Assembly: GCA_905221605.1 (NCBI GenBank)
Contig: CAJNDS010000613.1
Span: 785,894-849,893, forward strand
DNA: 64,000 nt
Reading direction: 5' to 3'
DNA from: Symbiodinium natans
Taxonomy: Eukaryota > Sar > Dinophyceae > Suessiales > Symbiodiniaceae
Part shown: in pieces, positions 20,401 to 27,737 of the stretch
Layout of the letters: every line of letters begins with the position of its first letter
Numbering within the stretch: the stretch's first letter is position 1
Notes under the pieces: model-generated
The model's database searches: none
Told to the model about the DNA's origin: nothing
The model's input: only the letters and a program-made list of their open reading frames with translations
Translations under genes and position numbers: made by a program

Positions 20401-23400
20401 GCACTTGCCACCACGCCACTGAACTCTGAGACCAACCAAGGCGCTCGCTTTGCCAATTGGCACTAGTGGATCTACCATTTCAGGAGTTACCAGGGTCCCA
20501 CCTGGGGTAATACACATCTCCTGAGATCCAACAGCTAAAGACACCAACACCTTTTGCTGCGGAAGCTGTTCACCAGGACGAAGTGATCTGAGAGGATGTG
20601 ATGCTCCCGAGTCCAACATGCCCATTCCCGAACACTCATTGGTGTCAGAAACCCTGGCCACATGTAGAACGCATACTCCTCGGCCTTCTCCCTGCTTCGG
20701 CAACAACGTGGCATCAGACGAACCGACTCCACAGTCCGCCCTTCCATTCCTCCATTGAGAATGGGACAAAGATGCACGCTGCCTTTCAGCATGCAAAACC
20801 ATTTTCTCAGCTGTTTTGTAATCCATAACCAAACAGCCATGTTCAAACCACAAGAGTTGGTCCAGCGAAGATTTTGCACTCACGTGACACATCCCATTGA
20901 TCACGGTGAGGTTCGCCCCAAACTCCAAAATCAACCAGAGAGGGATAATCAGGGGCCCATTGTCTTCCCTAATCAACGTCCCTTTCTCTGTAATCCTCAT
21001 TGTCACACCACCAAGCGCGCTTTGCACCATAACAGTAGTGTCGGGTAAACGTTCCCATGGAAAAAGCGTCCGCGCAAGATGCGTAGCAGCTGTATCCACC
21101 AACGCCACTCTCCCTTCCTGCTGAAACAATCCAGAGTCACATAACATTCGAACACTGGGATCCCCGCTTGATGCTGACTGCGCTGATGACAGCTTCATAG
21201 ATTTCAGCACGTCTAACGCTTCAGCAAGGACCTGATTGGGTGTTGATGGTGATGAGGGACTTGCAGAACCTTTATCCAATCCCGCATTAGCCGTCTCATC
21301 TCCCACTTCAGCCACTTCTGCCTTTTTGGCATTTCCCCATTTTGCACCTTTGCCGCCCTTTCCCCCTTTGGGAGAATTCCCTTTAGATCTATTCCTTTCA
21401 GGATTTGAGTCCGCATTGGAACTTACACCATCTTTGTATGGACACTGCGGCTGTAAATGGCCAACGGCCCCACATTCAAAACATCTTCCACGCTCCAGGG
21501 AGTCCTTGTCATGGCGAAATTTGCAACGTGATCCGAACTTGCAGCCTGCTTCTGTCTTCCCATATATCCAACAGAAAGGACGTTCACCATCTCCGCTGTA
21601 CCTTTTTCCTTTCCCTTTGCCTTTGTCACCCTCCTCCGTCTCGTCACCAGTTCCCTTTTGGGCCTTGTTTAACCTGGCCCTTTTCTTGGCGTCCGAGTCC
21701 TGCTTCACCTCTTGTTCACCAGCACTATGCAATAGCAGTTCAAATTCTGCCTGTAACATTTCAGCTAGTTGTGTCGCAGTTTCAGAGGTCGGCGAGTAGT
21801 CCACCCCCAATTTCTCCCGGAAGGATGCCACTCTGAAATGCACCGTAGGGTGTTTTGCCAGCAACGCGGATGATAAAGCATCCAATCCCTTGATAAGCAA
21901 GGTAGCGTCCGGCTCGGATGCTCGCAGCTCCCTTAATCGGGAACGCCATTGCGCCCATTGTCGCACTCCCTTAATAGCCTCTGAGATCGAGGTTGCTGAG
22001 GATGGTTGCACCAAGAAGTTTAACATTGTGCTGCGCTCGTTTGCTCCACCTGGTTGGTAGACTGTCAGCAACTTGTAAAATATCACCACCGACCCCAACA
22101 TTCGAGTGGAAACGATCTCGGTCTTCAATCTCTCCGGAATCGCCTGTAGCAGCAAAGACACCGCTCTCTGCTCCAACAAAACATGCACAGTTCGAACCCC
22201 CTTGAGTCCTTCCAGCTCAGCCTTGATGCCCAACCTTTCCAGCGGAGAGACACTCAACCATTTGGCGTACGCCTCATACGCCTTTGTATAGACGGATTGC
22301 CACCACACTCTTCCTGTATCTGTCAGCGAAGACAACATTGGTTCGATCATTGCGATCCAATCCCCTAGTGCCGTCGGATTGCTTGGTGTGTAGTCTGCCA
22401 AAGTAGGAAGGCTCATCACATGCTTCCCAAGAGCCTCCGGACGTTCAGTTCCAGAACTATCACCAATGTTTGGCATACCACGTGGCACCACCGCTCCAGG
22501 AGGTAAGCTGACCCTTCCGCCAGGCCCTTGAGGCAGTCCATGTCCCATTCCGGGCGTAAAAACTGTGAGCGGAACCTTTTCTAATTCCAACTTCCCAGCA
22601 ATCATTTTCCACCGATATGGAACATCATCCACCATTGTATATCCACCCGATCCTGCTGAGTTCTCTTGCGTTGAAGTTTCCCGAGCTGAAACAAAACCGG
22701 GCTGATTTCCCAACAGTGCGGCAGAACCATCAACGCCTGATGGCAAGGAAGTAATCGGAACATGTGTTAAGCCAGGCGGTCCACTTGCATATCCACCACT
22801 TGCAGAACCTCCCATGGGATAATTCAATGGAGGCAATCTGGAGGGTTTCTTCCCTTCAGTTACGTGCATCATTGGCACTTCTTTCTCATCCTCCACGTGA
22901 ACATCCCCTTTCCTGGGCTCAGGCAAGGGTTGAAGGTCACAACCCTTTGGCAGGTCGTAGCCCTCAATCGGCAGCCATGTCCCATCAGGCAACACAGTCC
23001 AGAAACCACCCATACCACCAGTGTAGAAAACTTGTCCTGGCAGGTACTGTTTCTCTGGAGTCATTCCCAAAGGATATGCAGCATTTGCGTCCACCACTCC
23101 AGTGCTCCGTGCTCTCGAAGCTGACCCAGATGCAGCAGAGGTATAGCTTTTCTCCTCCACCCGATGCAACCTGTTCCCCAGCTCCTTTGTTTGCACAAGC
23201 AACTCTTTCAGCGCACGCTTTACCACCGCCATATCTTCACCTTGTTCTTCACCACTCAGATCAGGAATAAGCTCTTCCTCGCCTTGTGTCTCACCAATAT
23301 TACCTCTTTCCATCTGGCCCATCAAACCTGACGATGGCCTCTCAGCTGGTGCAGGTTCCCGATCCCGAAGTTCTGGCAACGACGGTGGCCTTCTTGTTTC

Positions 23401-23682
23401 TTCACCACTTCTATCCCCTCCGCTCGCAGGAAGACTTGCTGGCCTTGATTGCCTCAGTCTCATTTCTTCATGAGCCCGCTCGCTCCAGAAAGGATTCGCT
23501 GCTGGAACCGGAACCACTTCGTTTTCCACCTGAGACGTTGGTTGTATCATTGCAACCTCCCTACCATCTGTCAGCGCTTGTACCATTTGTTGTCGTTCTT
23601 CACCCCCATCACCACGATTTTCTTCGGCATCATTGGCCGCCGATAATGGTCCAGAATCAGATCGACGCCGCATCATATCCAT
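14461..23682 (-). CDS. Copia polyprotein, about 3,073 aa, with extra methyltransferase-like and 2OG-oxygenase-like domains
   Basis: Numbering is from the ATG at 23682; the TTG-led frame at 23712 has no ATG further upstream. Gag-like region 1-700. CCCH finger C704, C714, C720, H724. Zinc knuckle C734-x2-C-x4-H-x4-C. Two retropepsin-like sites, D863-TAATH and D1024-SGASH. Methyltransferase-like segment about 1219-1440: LFSG at 1224-1227, GGPPC ending C1278, MESP at E1354, KPT at K1423. Integrase: H1518, H1523, C1530, C1533, then D1557, D1707, E1743 (DX35E). Oxygenase-like segment about 2040-2200: H2106-x-D2108, H2174, R2183-V-S. Reverse transcriptase: D2464 and YVDD at 2574-2577. RNase H from D2763. 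A hydrophobic helix lies near 2980-3005, followed by a Cys/His tail (CKHC). Usual Copia polyproteins are about 1,300-1,500 aa, so this one is twice normal length. No stop or frameshift is present. The functions of the two extra domains are inferred from motifs. Confidence 0.93.
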   Translation of the reverse strand: MDMMRRRSDSGPLSAANDAEENRGDGGEERQQMVQALTDGREVAMIQPTSQVENEVVPVPAANPFWSERAHEEMRLRQSRPASLPASGGDRSGEETRRPPSLPELRDREPAPAERPSSGLMGQMERGNIGETQGEEELIPDLSGEEQGEDMAVVKRALKELLVQTKELGNRLHRVEEKSYTSAASGSASRARSTGVVDANAAYPLGMTPEKQYLPGQVFYTGGMGGFWTVLPDGTWLPIEGYDLPKGCDLQPLPEPRKGDVHVEDEKEVPMMHVTEGKKPSRLPPLNYPMGGSASGGYASGPPGLTHVPITSLPSGVDGSAALLGNQPGFVSARETSTQENSAGSGGYTMVDDVPYRWKMIAGKLELEKVPLTVFTPGMGHGLPQGPGGRVSLPPGAVVPRGMPNIGDSSGTERPEALGKHVMSLPTLADYTPSNPTALGDWIAMIEPMLSSLTDTGRVWWQSVYTKAYEAYAKWLSVSPLERLGIKAELEGLKGVRTVHVLLEQRAVSLLLQAIPERLKTEIVSTRMLGSVVIFYKLLTVYQPGGANERSTMLNFLVQPSSATSISEAIKGVRQWAQWRSRLRELRASEPDATLLIKGLDALSSALLAKHPTVHFRVASFREKLGVDYSPTSETATQLAEMLQAEFELLLHSAGEQEVKQDSDAKKRARLNKAQKGTGDETEEGDKGKGKGKRYSGDGERPFCWIYGKTEAGCKFGSRCKFRHDKDSLERGRCFECGAVGHLQPQCPYKDGVSSNADSNPERNRSKGNSPKGGKGGKGAKWGNAKKAEVAEVGDETANAGLDKGSASPSSPSTPNQVLAEALDVLKSMKLSSAQSASSGDPSVRMLCDSGLFQQEGRVALVDTAATHLARTLFPWERLPDTTVMVQSALGGVTMRITEKGTLIREDNGPLIIPLWLILEFGANLTVINGMCHVSAKSSLDQLLWFEHGCLVMDYKTAEKMVLHAERQRASLSHSQWRNGRADCGVGSSDATLLPKQGEGRGVCVLHVARVSDTNECSGMGMLDSGASHPLRSLRPGEQLPQQKVLVSLAVGSQEMCITPGGTLVTPEMVDPLVPIGKASALVGLRVQWRGGKCTASHPVLGELRVRDLNGCPCLEKEVALQIIDEMDWCSPKQALKVARMVQGCPNTDNEVAVKASLQSAARTASANEEEFVQACWRFLRWYSGDIPENMLMELLPRGDIAALPFNRHKRRRLARAKRVVVHLFSGKQKWHFPSRDVEVLELDLKKGGDLHNSSVWKYLLHLAAEGKVVAVVGGPPCRTVSRLRGEDGGPPVLRRRCGPERLGLKSLPWPHQELAQKDGVLLLKMLFLYDVAVHSRCGTAEVINGSSVFFGMESPGDPELIGKDFSQNGKTVLSAEDLVDGAQEGFSSPTFWSWPEVKSFCERYGMYAAHFDQGTLGHALVKPTTFLVSDMELWESLEQVRVVVPWSATFASTLEERIGQSSIWARWAFGLVKRIRHRLAQWLHESDAEREAMVLKKEEREGTLRRLTTEERAFRDHCLRGHIPFRRDCQVCVSAAGKERRHLRRKHGDAYTLSLDLAGPYKCSKDAHQQKPRHAVIGVYQFPMLDPNVGRPLEKEEDADEVEDQVADEGAGVGEWLGDAVANFEEEDSAPVEPAPVLEAEVLKIQASEKSWKELKDHLTQPVRMINFVMVEPIVDKQQTTVLSAVQRMMVRLQRHGYPVLRIHSDRAGEFVNARFRSFCETRLIYRTTGDPGVPQTNGRAEACVGLFKRGVRSLLKEARLGPAYWALAARHWSMLRWQKAERELGLKPKALLPFGAQIQVKRRPWELLGPDGTKKGRQWVDRTQPALLLGPCDDLPGGYWVEAQGTAKDPDELVLFPCTTIFSNVKEPPALELEGVVEEQEPSPPEHRLKGKKPALRFADEEGPPLPPPRDPPAHHRLKEKSPASSLRGHVGSLRLLRKRGESPPLEIFEDDVQGLGELEENADVEDNVPGDEYWPTCCSPHENAYLVCKSETAEDGTHLEKEEQKAKSMYERSMYDYVDCEELLEGIVYPKRVNRRGGINNWRTSTRALVLGHYTHGGVCGITKETHRRPWLCRYLASFVRHHNPEAKFSALQISCNAPVSLHRDSHNEKHCCNYVCGFGDYKEGQLWVEDEKVLEEGAEVVEQSYGKKVLPGKLVDIHWNFMSFFPRKLHGPMPWKGNRVSLTGYTPVFMERLSYKDRCYLLQCKFPLPEPQAEEGEKRKWLKMTLRETSLEDLAEEVDYAVFEAHQWALEEQLSIRRLIAEQECCILDEFHGSANESNEEKGSETREWLVKAKRAEEQLSKFLVKAAQVQQVVQENTALEAAEEVEFLQTKTIPTQEAMQELEKWRDSLSDEVKSLVKELEVVEPTTQEKLDKLAEEPNAPVIEYVPSLVVFTRKQGTGRRRARICACGNFISSTAATEYEGPRSLSRHSLYAPGLDSTTFRCQVRHAAHMVWIIAGLDISKAFLTAPMNRAQREGRLVVVQPPRAAVKLGLCTKEERWIVRKALYGLAESPAAWVEWRDQRLQGMSWVSKDGQAMSFQRSNADPSLFLSMAQEKPEGVSKLVGTIGLYVDDFLMAGTMTVLREALEQIRKAWKTSEPEFCGPGCGDGFLKFLGVQIWYRNGSFFLNQEDFVRDLLNRRGYQIDETGKGSNLPMVKETPGEEEEVDIPSLRAAQGAVGEFLWVAIKTRPDLAFCTSQLSLWTSRRPRFVVKKAEEVFRYLAATPTLGLTFGAIATCEKERNEVLRYGRGVKVVESYADASFAAGENEKSHSGAVVVWGDCPVMWATQRQSTVALSTAEAELHASIEGATMIQSCTPIIAALVGTGEESLQKVLYTDSVSTCSIIQYPAGSWRTRHLRIRAAGVRSLVDRGYMVIAHLRGEYMIADLLTKLMSGQVYAKQKALWGLQLLVQGTDLKRASLAMAVMMVAASLQGMATGGEEVSAAGFFCSEEGVCQVANTSTVMVLAQGIEMVINNSDLVAYLVAAIILWELAWCLFRRLYKWLWIKKVVVIPASATLYTTVGGNCMHASSDCDVLRYSQPRAKTLCKHCLKDGWVVNAEFLGEERAAGT

Positions 23683-23732
23683 GGCACCAAACAAAGATAA
23701 AATCTTATTCAACCCACAGGGAGCCTAATTTG

Positions 23733-23744
23733 GGGCTCATAACC
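23733..23744 (-). other. Primer-binding site matching a tRNA-Met anticodon arm
   Basis: The + strand GGGCTCATAACC has the layout of a tRNA anticodon stem-loop: loop CTCATAA with U33, anticodon CAT and A37. The - strand element RNA would pair with it directly next to the LTR end. Drosophila copia uses an internal tRNA-Met fragment in the same way. Confidence 0.65.
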
Positions 23745-23976
23745 TACGGGGGGGGCAACCGAAGGGGGACGAGAAACCAAACAGTCAACCCCAACAGAAA
23801 CCCTTGATTCCCCTGGAACAACCAACAACAAAACCCAAAGAACAACCAAACACACCTTTTCTGTAGGGCGCATTGCCCAGGGTCTTGAGCCTTGAGCCAA
23901 ACATGATTTCCGGGTTTATTAACCCTTTCAACTCCCAACACTAACTCTTTTCTACAATACCAGCAGCAGCTCCGCA
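23745..23976 (-). repeat. 5' LTR (element orientation)
   Basis: 232 bp. By eye identical to the 3' LTR except for two extra G residues in the run at 23748. Starts TG and ends TA in element orientation. The second spliced-leader-like motif is at 23884-23901. Confidence 0.95.
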
Positions 23977-24104
23977 CCCTAAACCCTAAACCCTAAACCC
24001 TAAACCCTAAACCCTAAACCCTAAACCCTAAACCCTAAACCCTAAACCCTAAACCCTAAACCCTAAACCCTAAACCCTAAACCCTAAACCCTAAACCCTA
24101 AACC
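23977..24104. repeat. Perfect telomere-like array, 18 CCCTAAA units
   Basis: The cleanest array in the window; it continues the array broken by the Copia insertion. Its first five bases are the right copy of the target duplication. Confidence 0.97.
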
Positions 24105-24401
24105 AACCCTCCCTGGGCTGACCTTAGCAAGTCGCTCTCTGTACTCTTAAGGCTCTTCGGAAAGTCCATCTTTTCCAAATAGCTGCTACTTGGCCCATGT
24201 GTAAGCTGCAAGCACTATAGAAGCCCCAAAACTAGAAGGCTTGCAACGATCGGCCTGCTGGGCCACCCCGGACGTCAAGGGCCTTTGGGGGCTGTATGGC
24301 TTAGCTGGCTTTGGTAATTACGGCTCTCGCATGTCTCGGAAATAAATGTGGCGATCACGTTGGGTGGAGCCCATGCTGCAAGAGTTGGGATTTGCATTGG
24401 A
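24105..24401. other. Spacer between opposed telomere-like arrays
   Basis: About 300 bp between a C-rich and a G-rich array. No convincing coding frame seen. Confidence 0.4.
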
Positions 24402-24580
24402 TTTAGGTTAGGGTTTAGGGTTGAGGGTTTCGGGTTTAGGGTGTAGGGTTTGGGGTTTAGGGTTTCGGGTTTAGGGTTTAGGGTTGAGGGTTGAGGGTTT
24501 AGGGTTTAGGGTTTAGGGTTGAGGGTTTAGGGTTTAGGGTTTAGGTATTAGGGTTTAGGTATTGGGTTTAGGGTTTCGGG
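24402..24580. repeat. Telomere-like array, G-rich, degenerate
   Basis: About 24 units of TTTAGGG with frequent TTGAGGG, TTTCGGG and TTTGGGG variants. Confidence 0.93.
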
Positions 24581-24655
24581 TCACCCCCTCCAAAGAGGCC
24601 CCAAGGCCGCAAAGCCGAAGCAACCCTGAACTTGATTACGCCCCGGCTTTTCGAA
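24581..24655 (+). CDS. Exon-like island between G-rich and C-rich arrays
   Basis: Reads TPSKEAPRPQSRSNPELDYA then PAFR without a stop. Ser/Pro/Arg-rich. The acceptor would have to be the TTTAG of the last telomere-like unit, and the donor is unclear. No family recognised. Confidence 0.3.
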
Positions 24656-24694
24656 CCCTAAACCCTAAACCCTAAACCCTGAACCCTAAATCCT
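24654..24694. repeat. Telomere-like array, C-rich
   Basis: About five CCCTAAA units ending 35 bp before a clean acceptor (CTCTCGCAG, 24721-24729). Confidence 0.9.
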
Positions 24695-24729
24695 GTAGGG
24701 CTTAGAAACCCCAGGTACTGCTCTCGCAG

Positions 24730-24927
24730 GTGCCGGACACGAAGGTGGCGAGAGCGTCGGGCATGGAGATGCTGCTGGGAGCTGGGTGGACCACCGGGTC
24801 CTACCCCATCCCAAGGAACCCGAATGCCGAGAATCTCTCGTTCTCCAGATGCATGCACTTCGATCTGACCCAGCCGAAAGAAGTGGAGCAGCTGCTGAAT
24901 TCATCCTGCCCCCCGGGCCCGAAGCAG
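24730..24927 (+). CDS. 198-bp exon, possible nucleotide-sugar/SDR-type fragment
   Basis: Bounded by CTCTCGCAG and GAAGCAG/GTTTTAGG, exactly 66 codons. It reads VPDTKVARASGMEMLLGAGW and later MHFDLTQPKEVEQLLN. The 'DLTQPKEVEQLL' part resembles the second strand and helix of Rossmann-type sugar-nucleotide reductases (D-L-T-D-P-x-x-V-x-x-L-L). The usual GxxGxxG is not visible, so this is only a suggestion. Telomere-like arrays lie in the introns on both sides. A following exon candidate is at 25052. Confidence 0.45.
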
Positions 24928-24979
24928 GTTTTAGGCGTCAGGAGGGGTATCGGGTGTGTTCTTGGTGCCTTCAACTCCC

Positions 24980-25026
24980 AACCCTACACCCTAAACCCCA
25001 AACCCCAAACCCTAAACCGTGAACCC
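24980..25026. repeat. Telomere-like array, C-rich, inside a candidate intron
   Basis: About six CCCTAAA/CCCCAAA units within the GT-AG segment 24928-25051 (124 bp). Confidence 0.85.
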
Positions 25027-25051
25027 CGAAGAGCCAGGCTCTTTCCAGCAG

Positions 25052-25126
25052 GTGTTGGAAAGCGGTGGGAGGCCAAGTGAACTACTTCTGGACATACTCA
25101 GGCTACTTTGGCGAGTGCGGGGTTGA
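25052..25126 (+). CDS. Possible terminal exon of the 24730 gene
   Basis: After TTTCCAGCAG the phase-0 frame reads VLESGGRPSELLLDILRLLW then RVRG and stops at TGA 25124-25126. A competing frame (VNYFWTYSGYFGECG) is also open and looks protein-like, so the frame is not settled. Confidence 0.35.
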   Translation: MLESGGRPSELLLDILRLLWRVRG

Positions 25127-25177
25127 GGGTTGTGTTGCTGTTGGTTTTGGGTTCTTGGGCTACATGTGACATCGGCC

Positions 25178-25560
25178 ATGTTTCTCACCTTTCTTGGCCT
25201 GTGGAGGCTGAATCACGCGGACGGGAGGTTGAGCCAGAAGTCGCGAGTAAAAGGCTGGCTGCAAAATTGGACGGACTCGCAGACAACAGATGCGGGAGGA
25301 TGTTGGAAAGTTGGCCCGGATTCTTGCAACTGTCTGCCCAGCTCCTTGCTGATCGGCGTGATGAAAGGCAGTACCGGAGAAATCGCAGACTGGCTCAACC
25401 GGCACGACGCTATCTGCGGAGCTCCAGGTGAGATGCATTTCTTTGATGACAAGAAGCATCTGATATACGATGGCCGCCAGGTGCTTGGAAGACTGGCGGA
25501 GCTCTTTGATGCGCTGCATGGAGACTCGTTCCTAGAGCCTTCTTGGGAACTACTGTTTTG
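25178..25560 (+). CDS. Sulfotransferase, N-terminal exon
   Basis: Begins MFLTFLGLWRLNH, a short hydrophobic start consistent with a Golgi type II anchor. It then has the 5'-phosphosulfate-binding loop LLIGVMKGSTGEIADWL (Lys63 and following) and the MHFFDD motif about 22 residues later. These fit the PAPS-dependent sulfotransferases of the heparan N-sulfotransferase type, which act in the Golgi lumen. The frame ends at TGA 25558-25560, but the true exon probably ends earlier at a donor, since the 3'-binding half lies about 1.2 kb downstream in the same orientation. A GT at 25430 is tempting, but the reading across it is conserved. Confidence 0.7.
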
Positions 25561-26744
25561 AACTAACTTTTCTAAGGCCACATGGAACAACTGAACAGAC
25601 TTTAACCCCAAATAGTGTGTCAACACCAAGGGGTTTCAATGTAAAGAGAAAGAGTGGGTAGATCGGCATGCCCTTGCCGGGCTCGCAGCGGTGCGCCCAC
25701 TGCAGACCCTGGTTTCTTCCTTTAGAAGCCTGCTCGCACTGTGGACGAAAGTCGTACTCTCGCCTAGGCGCGGGCGTGGCCGCGTACCGCATCCTCCTCG
25801 AGACGGTCATCGCTTTTGGACATCCGAGCTCGCGAAATGCGAAACTGTCATCGCGCTGGGACTTCTGGGCACACGGAATGCGAAACCGTGCGGCTTTTGG
25901 ACGTTTCGCGCGCGCGAAATGCGAAGCTGTCATCGCTTTTGAGCTTCTCGCGAAATTTTAAGCTGCCGGTTCTCTTGGGCATCTGGGCATATGAGATGCG
26001 GCAGTGGTGCGACGCTGAGGACGCATGGAGCTCTGGCGGCTCGAAAGTCGGCTTTTGTAGTGCAAGCCGCCAGTCCGCCGACCCGCCTATTCTCTGGCTC
26101 TGAATTCCTGACTCTCTCATCCAGCTTCTCCCTGTCGTTGAGACTGCCCGGCCCTGAATACCTGGCTTATCTCGTGATGGGGATCTTCTTTGTTCCCCAC
26201 CCTCGGTGTGGGTCTGCTATAGGTTTAAGTCTTCCATGCTCCTCGCCTCCTCGCCCGCTGTCCCGCCTGCCTGAGCCTGGTCTCTTGAGTGCCCACCTCC
26301 AGAGAATCCCGCAGCGAGACCCGCCGAATATCCTTGGGGTACCCGCCCCCAAAGAGCCCGCAGCCGAGTACCGCTCGAGTGCCCACCCCTGTAGAGAATT
26401 CCGGGCAGAGTCCCGCGACAGAAGCCTGCGGCGAAGTATCCGCAATTAGCTTGTTTGAAAACTGCAGGATGGCTCCCACATCAGGTGGCTGTAGGAGGTG
26501 AGTAGTTTTTCGTGTGTGGAAACCTGCCGTGCTCTTGGAGTGCTCCCATGAAGCATCGTCCTGGAAGTTTGCTGGGTGAGCTCTTGCGGTGCTCTGGGAC
26601 TGTTCATGAGGGATGTGCTTCGGGTGCCAATGGAATGTGTCTGGAGCGCATGGAGTGGTCTCGGTATGTCACGGCACCTGCTCTTAGACCATTGGGGTTC
26701 ATTGGAGGGCTCTTGCGTGTTCCCAAGTTCTCAAACTGTTTCGG
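25561..26744 (+). other. Probable intron of the sulfotransferase gene
   Basis: Lies between the two sulfotransferase halves. Contains the GCGAAATGCGAAAC repeats (25800-25960) and an imperfect duplication at about 26288-26440 that begins with GAGTGCCCACC in each copy. Confidence 0.5.
25800..25962. repeat. Imperfect tandem repeat, about 40-55 bp unit
   Basis: Three to four copies built around GCGAAATGCGAAACTGTCAT and GCTTTTGGAC, with CG-rich inverted segments (TTTCGCGCGCGCGAAA at 25903-25918). Confidence 0.8.
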
Positions 26745-27518
26745 GTCTATGCTGGCATTGTTTACTATGGTTCTGAGGCCGGGCATCCAAGGTTTGAGCA
26801 CCAGCAGAGGTACAACAAAGCGGCCACAGAGGCTCTGGCCCGCTTGAGAAGCACCTGGCGGGTTGAGTATTTGGACCCTAGGTGCCAGATGAGCGGTTTC
26901 GACGTATGGAGGGGCATGCAAGTTTGGGAGAAGACGCCTTCATACCTGGATGTCGTGGATCCTTCTGTTGTTTTTGACTTCTTCCCAACCATCAAGCTGG
27001 CTGTCATCCTGAGAGACCCGGCTGATCGATTGTATTCGGGATTTTGGCACGATTGCCGGCAAACGACTCAGCCGCTCCTGCCCGGAAACTGCAGCTTTGA
27101 CAGGTTGAAACAGAGTCTGGCGTACGTTGCTAGTATAAGTGACATGGCGACGATGCCCAACAAGAGCCGGGACTGGACTATTGAGAGACACGTCCTGATG
27201 GGCTTCTATCATCGGTTCTTGAGTAAGTGGATCGATGCCTTTGCCAAGGTGCCGAAGAGCTCACTGCCAATGCTAGTCATGTTTTCCGAGAGTTTCAAAT
27301 CAGACCCCTTCCATACCTTGGATGTGTACCAAGACTTTCTGGGCCTCGAGCGCAAGTTTGACTTTAAGGCCCGTGCAAAGCAGCTGCCGAATGGACTGTA
27401 CGTGTTGGGAAAAGGGAAAGGGTCCAAAACCTTTCGAAAGAAGCCTCCGGGATATATGCCCATGCCACCGGAACTGCACGACGAGATTGTCAAGTTGCTT
27501 CTCGAGTCATTTGTGTAG
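26745..27518 (+). CDS. Sulfotransferase, C-terminal exon
   Basis: Carries the rest of the sulfotransferase fold: WEKTPSYLDV near 26928-26957, then KLAVILRDPADRLYSGFWH at 26994-27050, which is the 3'-phosphate-binding segment (Arg and Ser in RDPADRLYS). It ends with the lysine-rich loop KGKGSKTFRKK near 27408-27440 and a terminal helix before TAG 27516-27518. The frame is open upstream to about 26700 without an ATG, as expected for an internal start. The substrate could be a sugar or glycan; the sequence does not tell which. The exon start is approximate. Confidence 0.82.
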   Translation, partial: VYAGIVYYGSEAGHPRFEHQQRYNKAATEALARLRSTWRVEYLDPRCQMSGFDVWRGMQVWEKTPSYLDVVDPSVVFDFFPTIKLAVILRDPADRLYSGFWHDCRQTTQPLLPGNCSFDRLKQSLAYVASISDMATMPNKSRDWTIERHVLMGFYHRFLSKWIDAFAKVPKSSLPMLVMFSESFKSDPFHTLDVYQDFLGLERKFDFKARAKQLPNGLYVLGKGKGSKTFRKKPPGYMPMPPELHDEIVKLLLESFV

Positions 27519-27573
27519 AGATTGGGGATCGGAGGGGGCTGGATTAAATTTAGGGCTTGGGGGCAGGGCCTAC

Positions 27574-27595
27574 GGGTTTAGGGTGCCCTAAACCC
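27574..27595. repeat. Head-to-head telomere-unit palindrome
   Basis: GGGTTTAGGG, two bases, then CCCTAAACCC: a perfect inverted repeat with 10-bp arms. Confidence 0.9.
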
Positions 27596-27659
27596 TGAGC
27601 CTCACAAAGGAAAGAACCCGCCAACCCTAAGGCTTAAACTTGAGCTCGAAACTCAGGGC

Positions 27660-27693
27660 TCAGGGTTTAGGGTTTAGGGTTTAGGGTTTAGGG
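27660..27693. repeat. Telomere-like array, G-rich
   Basis: Nearly five TTTAGGG units, 44 bp before the acceptor of the next exon candidate. Confidence 0.92.
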
Positions 27694-27737
27694 AGCTCCT
27701 GAACCTCCAAACCCTAAGCCGGGACCCAGGCCCTCAG

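Larger units (their letters stand above)
14045..23976 (-). mobile_element. Complete Copia-type LTR retrotransposon
   Basis: The 9,932-bp element lies on the - strand. Its LTRs (14045-14274, 230 bp; 23745-23976, 232 bp) appear identical by eye except for a G-run of 6 versus 8. They start TG and end TA in element orientation. A primer-binding site directly follows the 5' LTR (23733-23744), and a polypurine tract (GGACAGGGGGAG, 14275-14286) directly precedes the 3' LTR. One uninterrupted frame encodes the whole polyprotein, with integrase before reverse transcriptase, which is the Copia order. A 5-bp duplication CCCTA flanks it. The near-identity of the LTRs and the open frame point to a recent insertion that may still be active. 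The target was a telomere-like repeat array. Confidence 0.96.

Noticed and set aside
14502-23270. Many 60-190-codon frames inside the Copia element
   Set aside because: All overlap the single 3,073-aa polyprotein in other frames.
23977-24104. True chromosome end
   Set aside because: The array is internal, continues into unique sequence on both sides, and opposed arrays occur nearby; it is interstitial.
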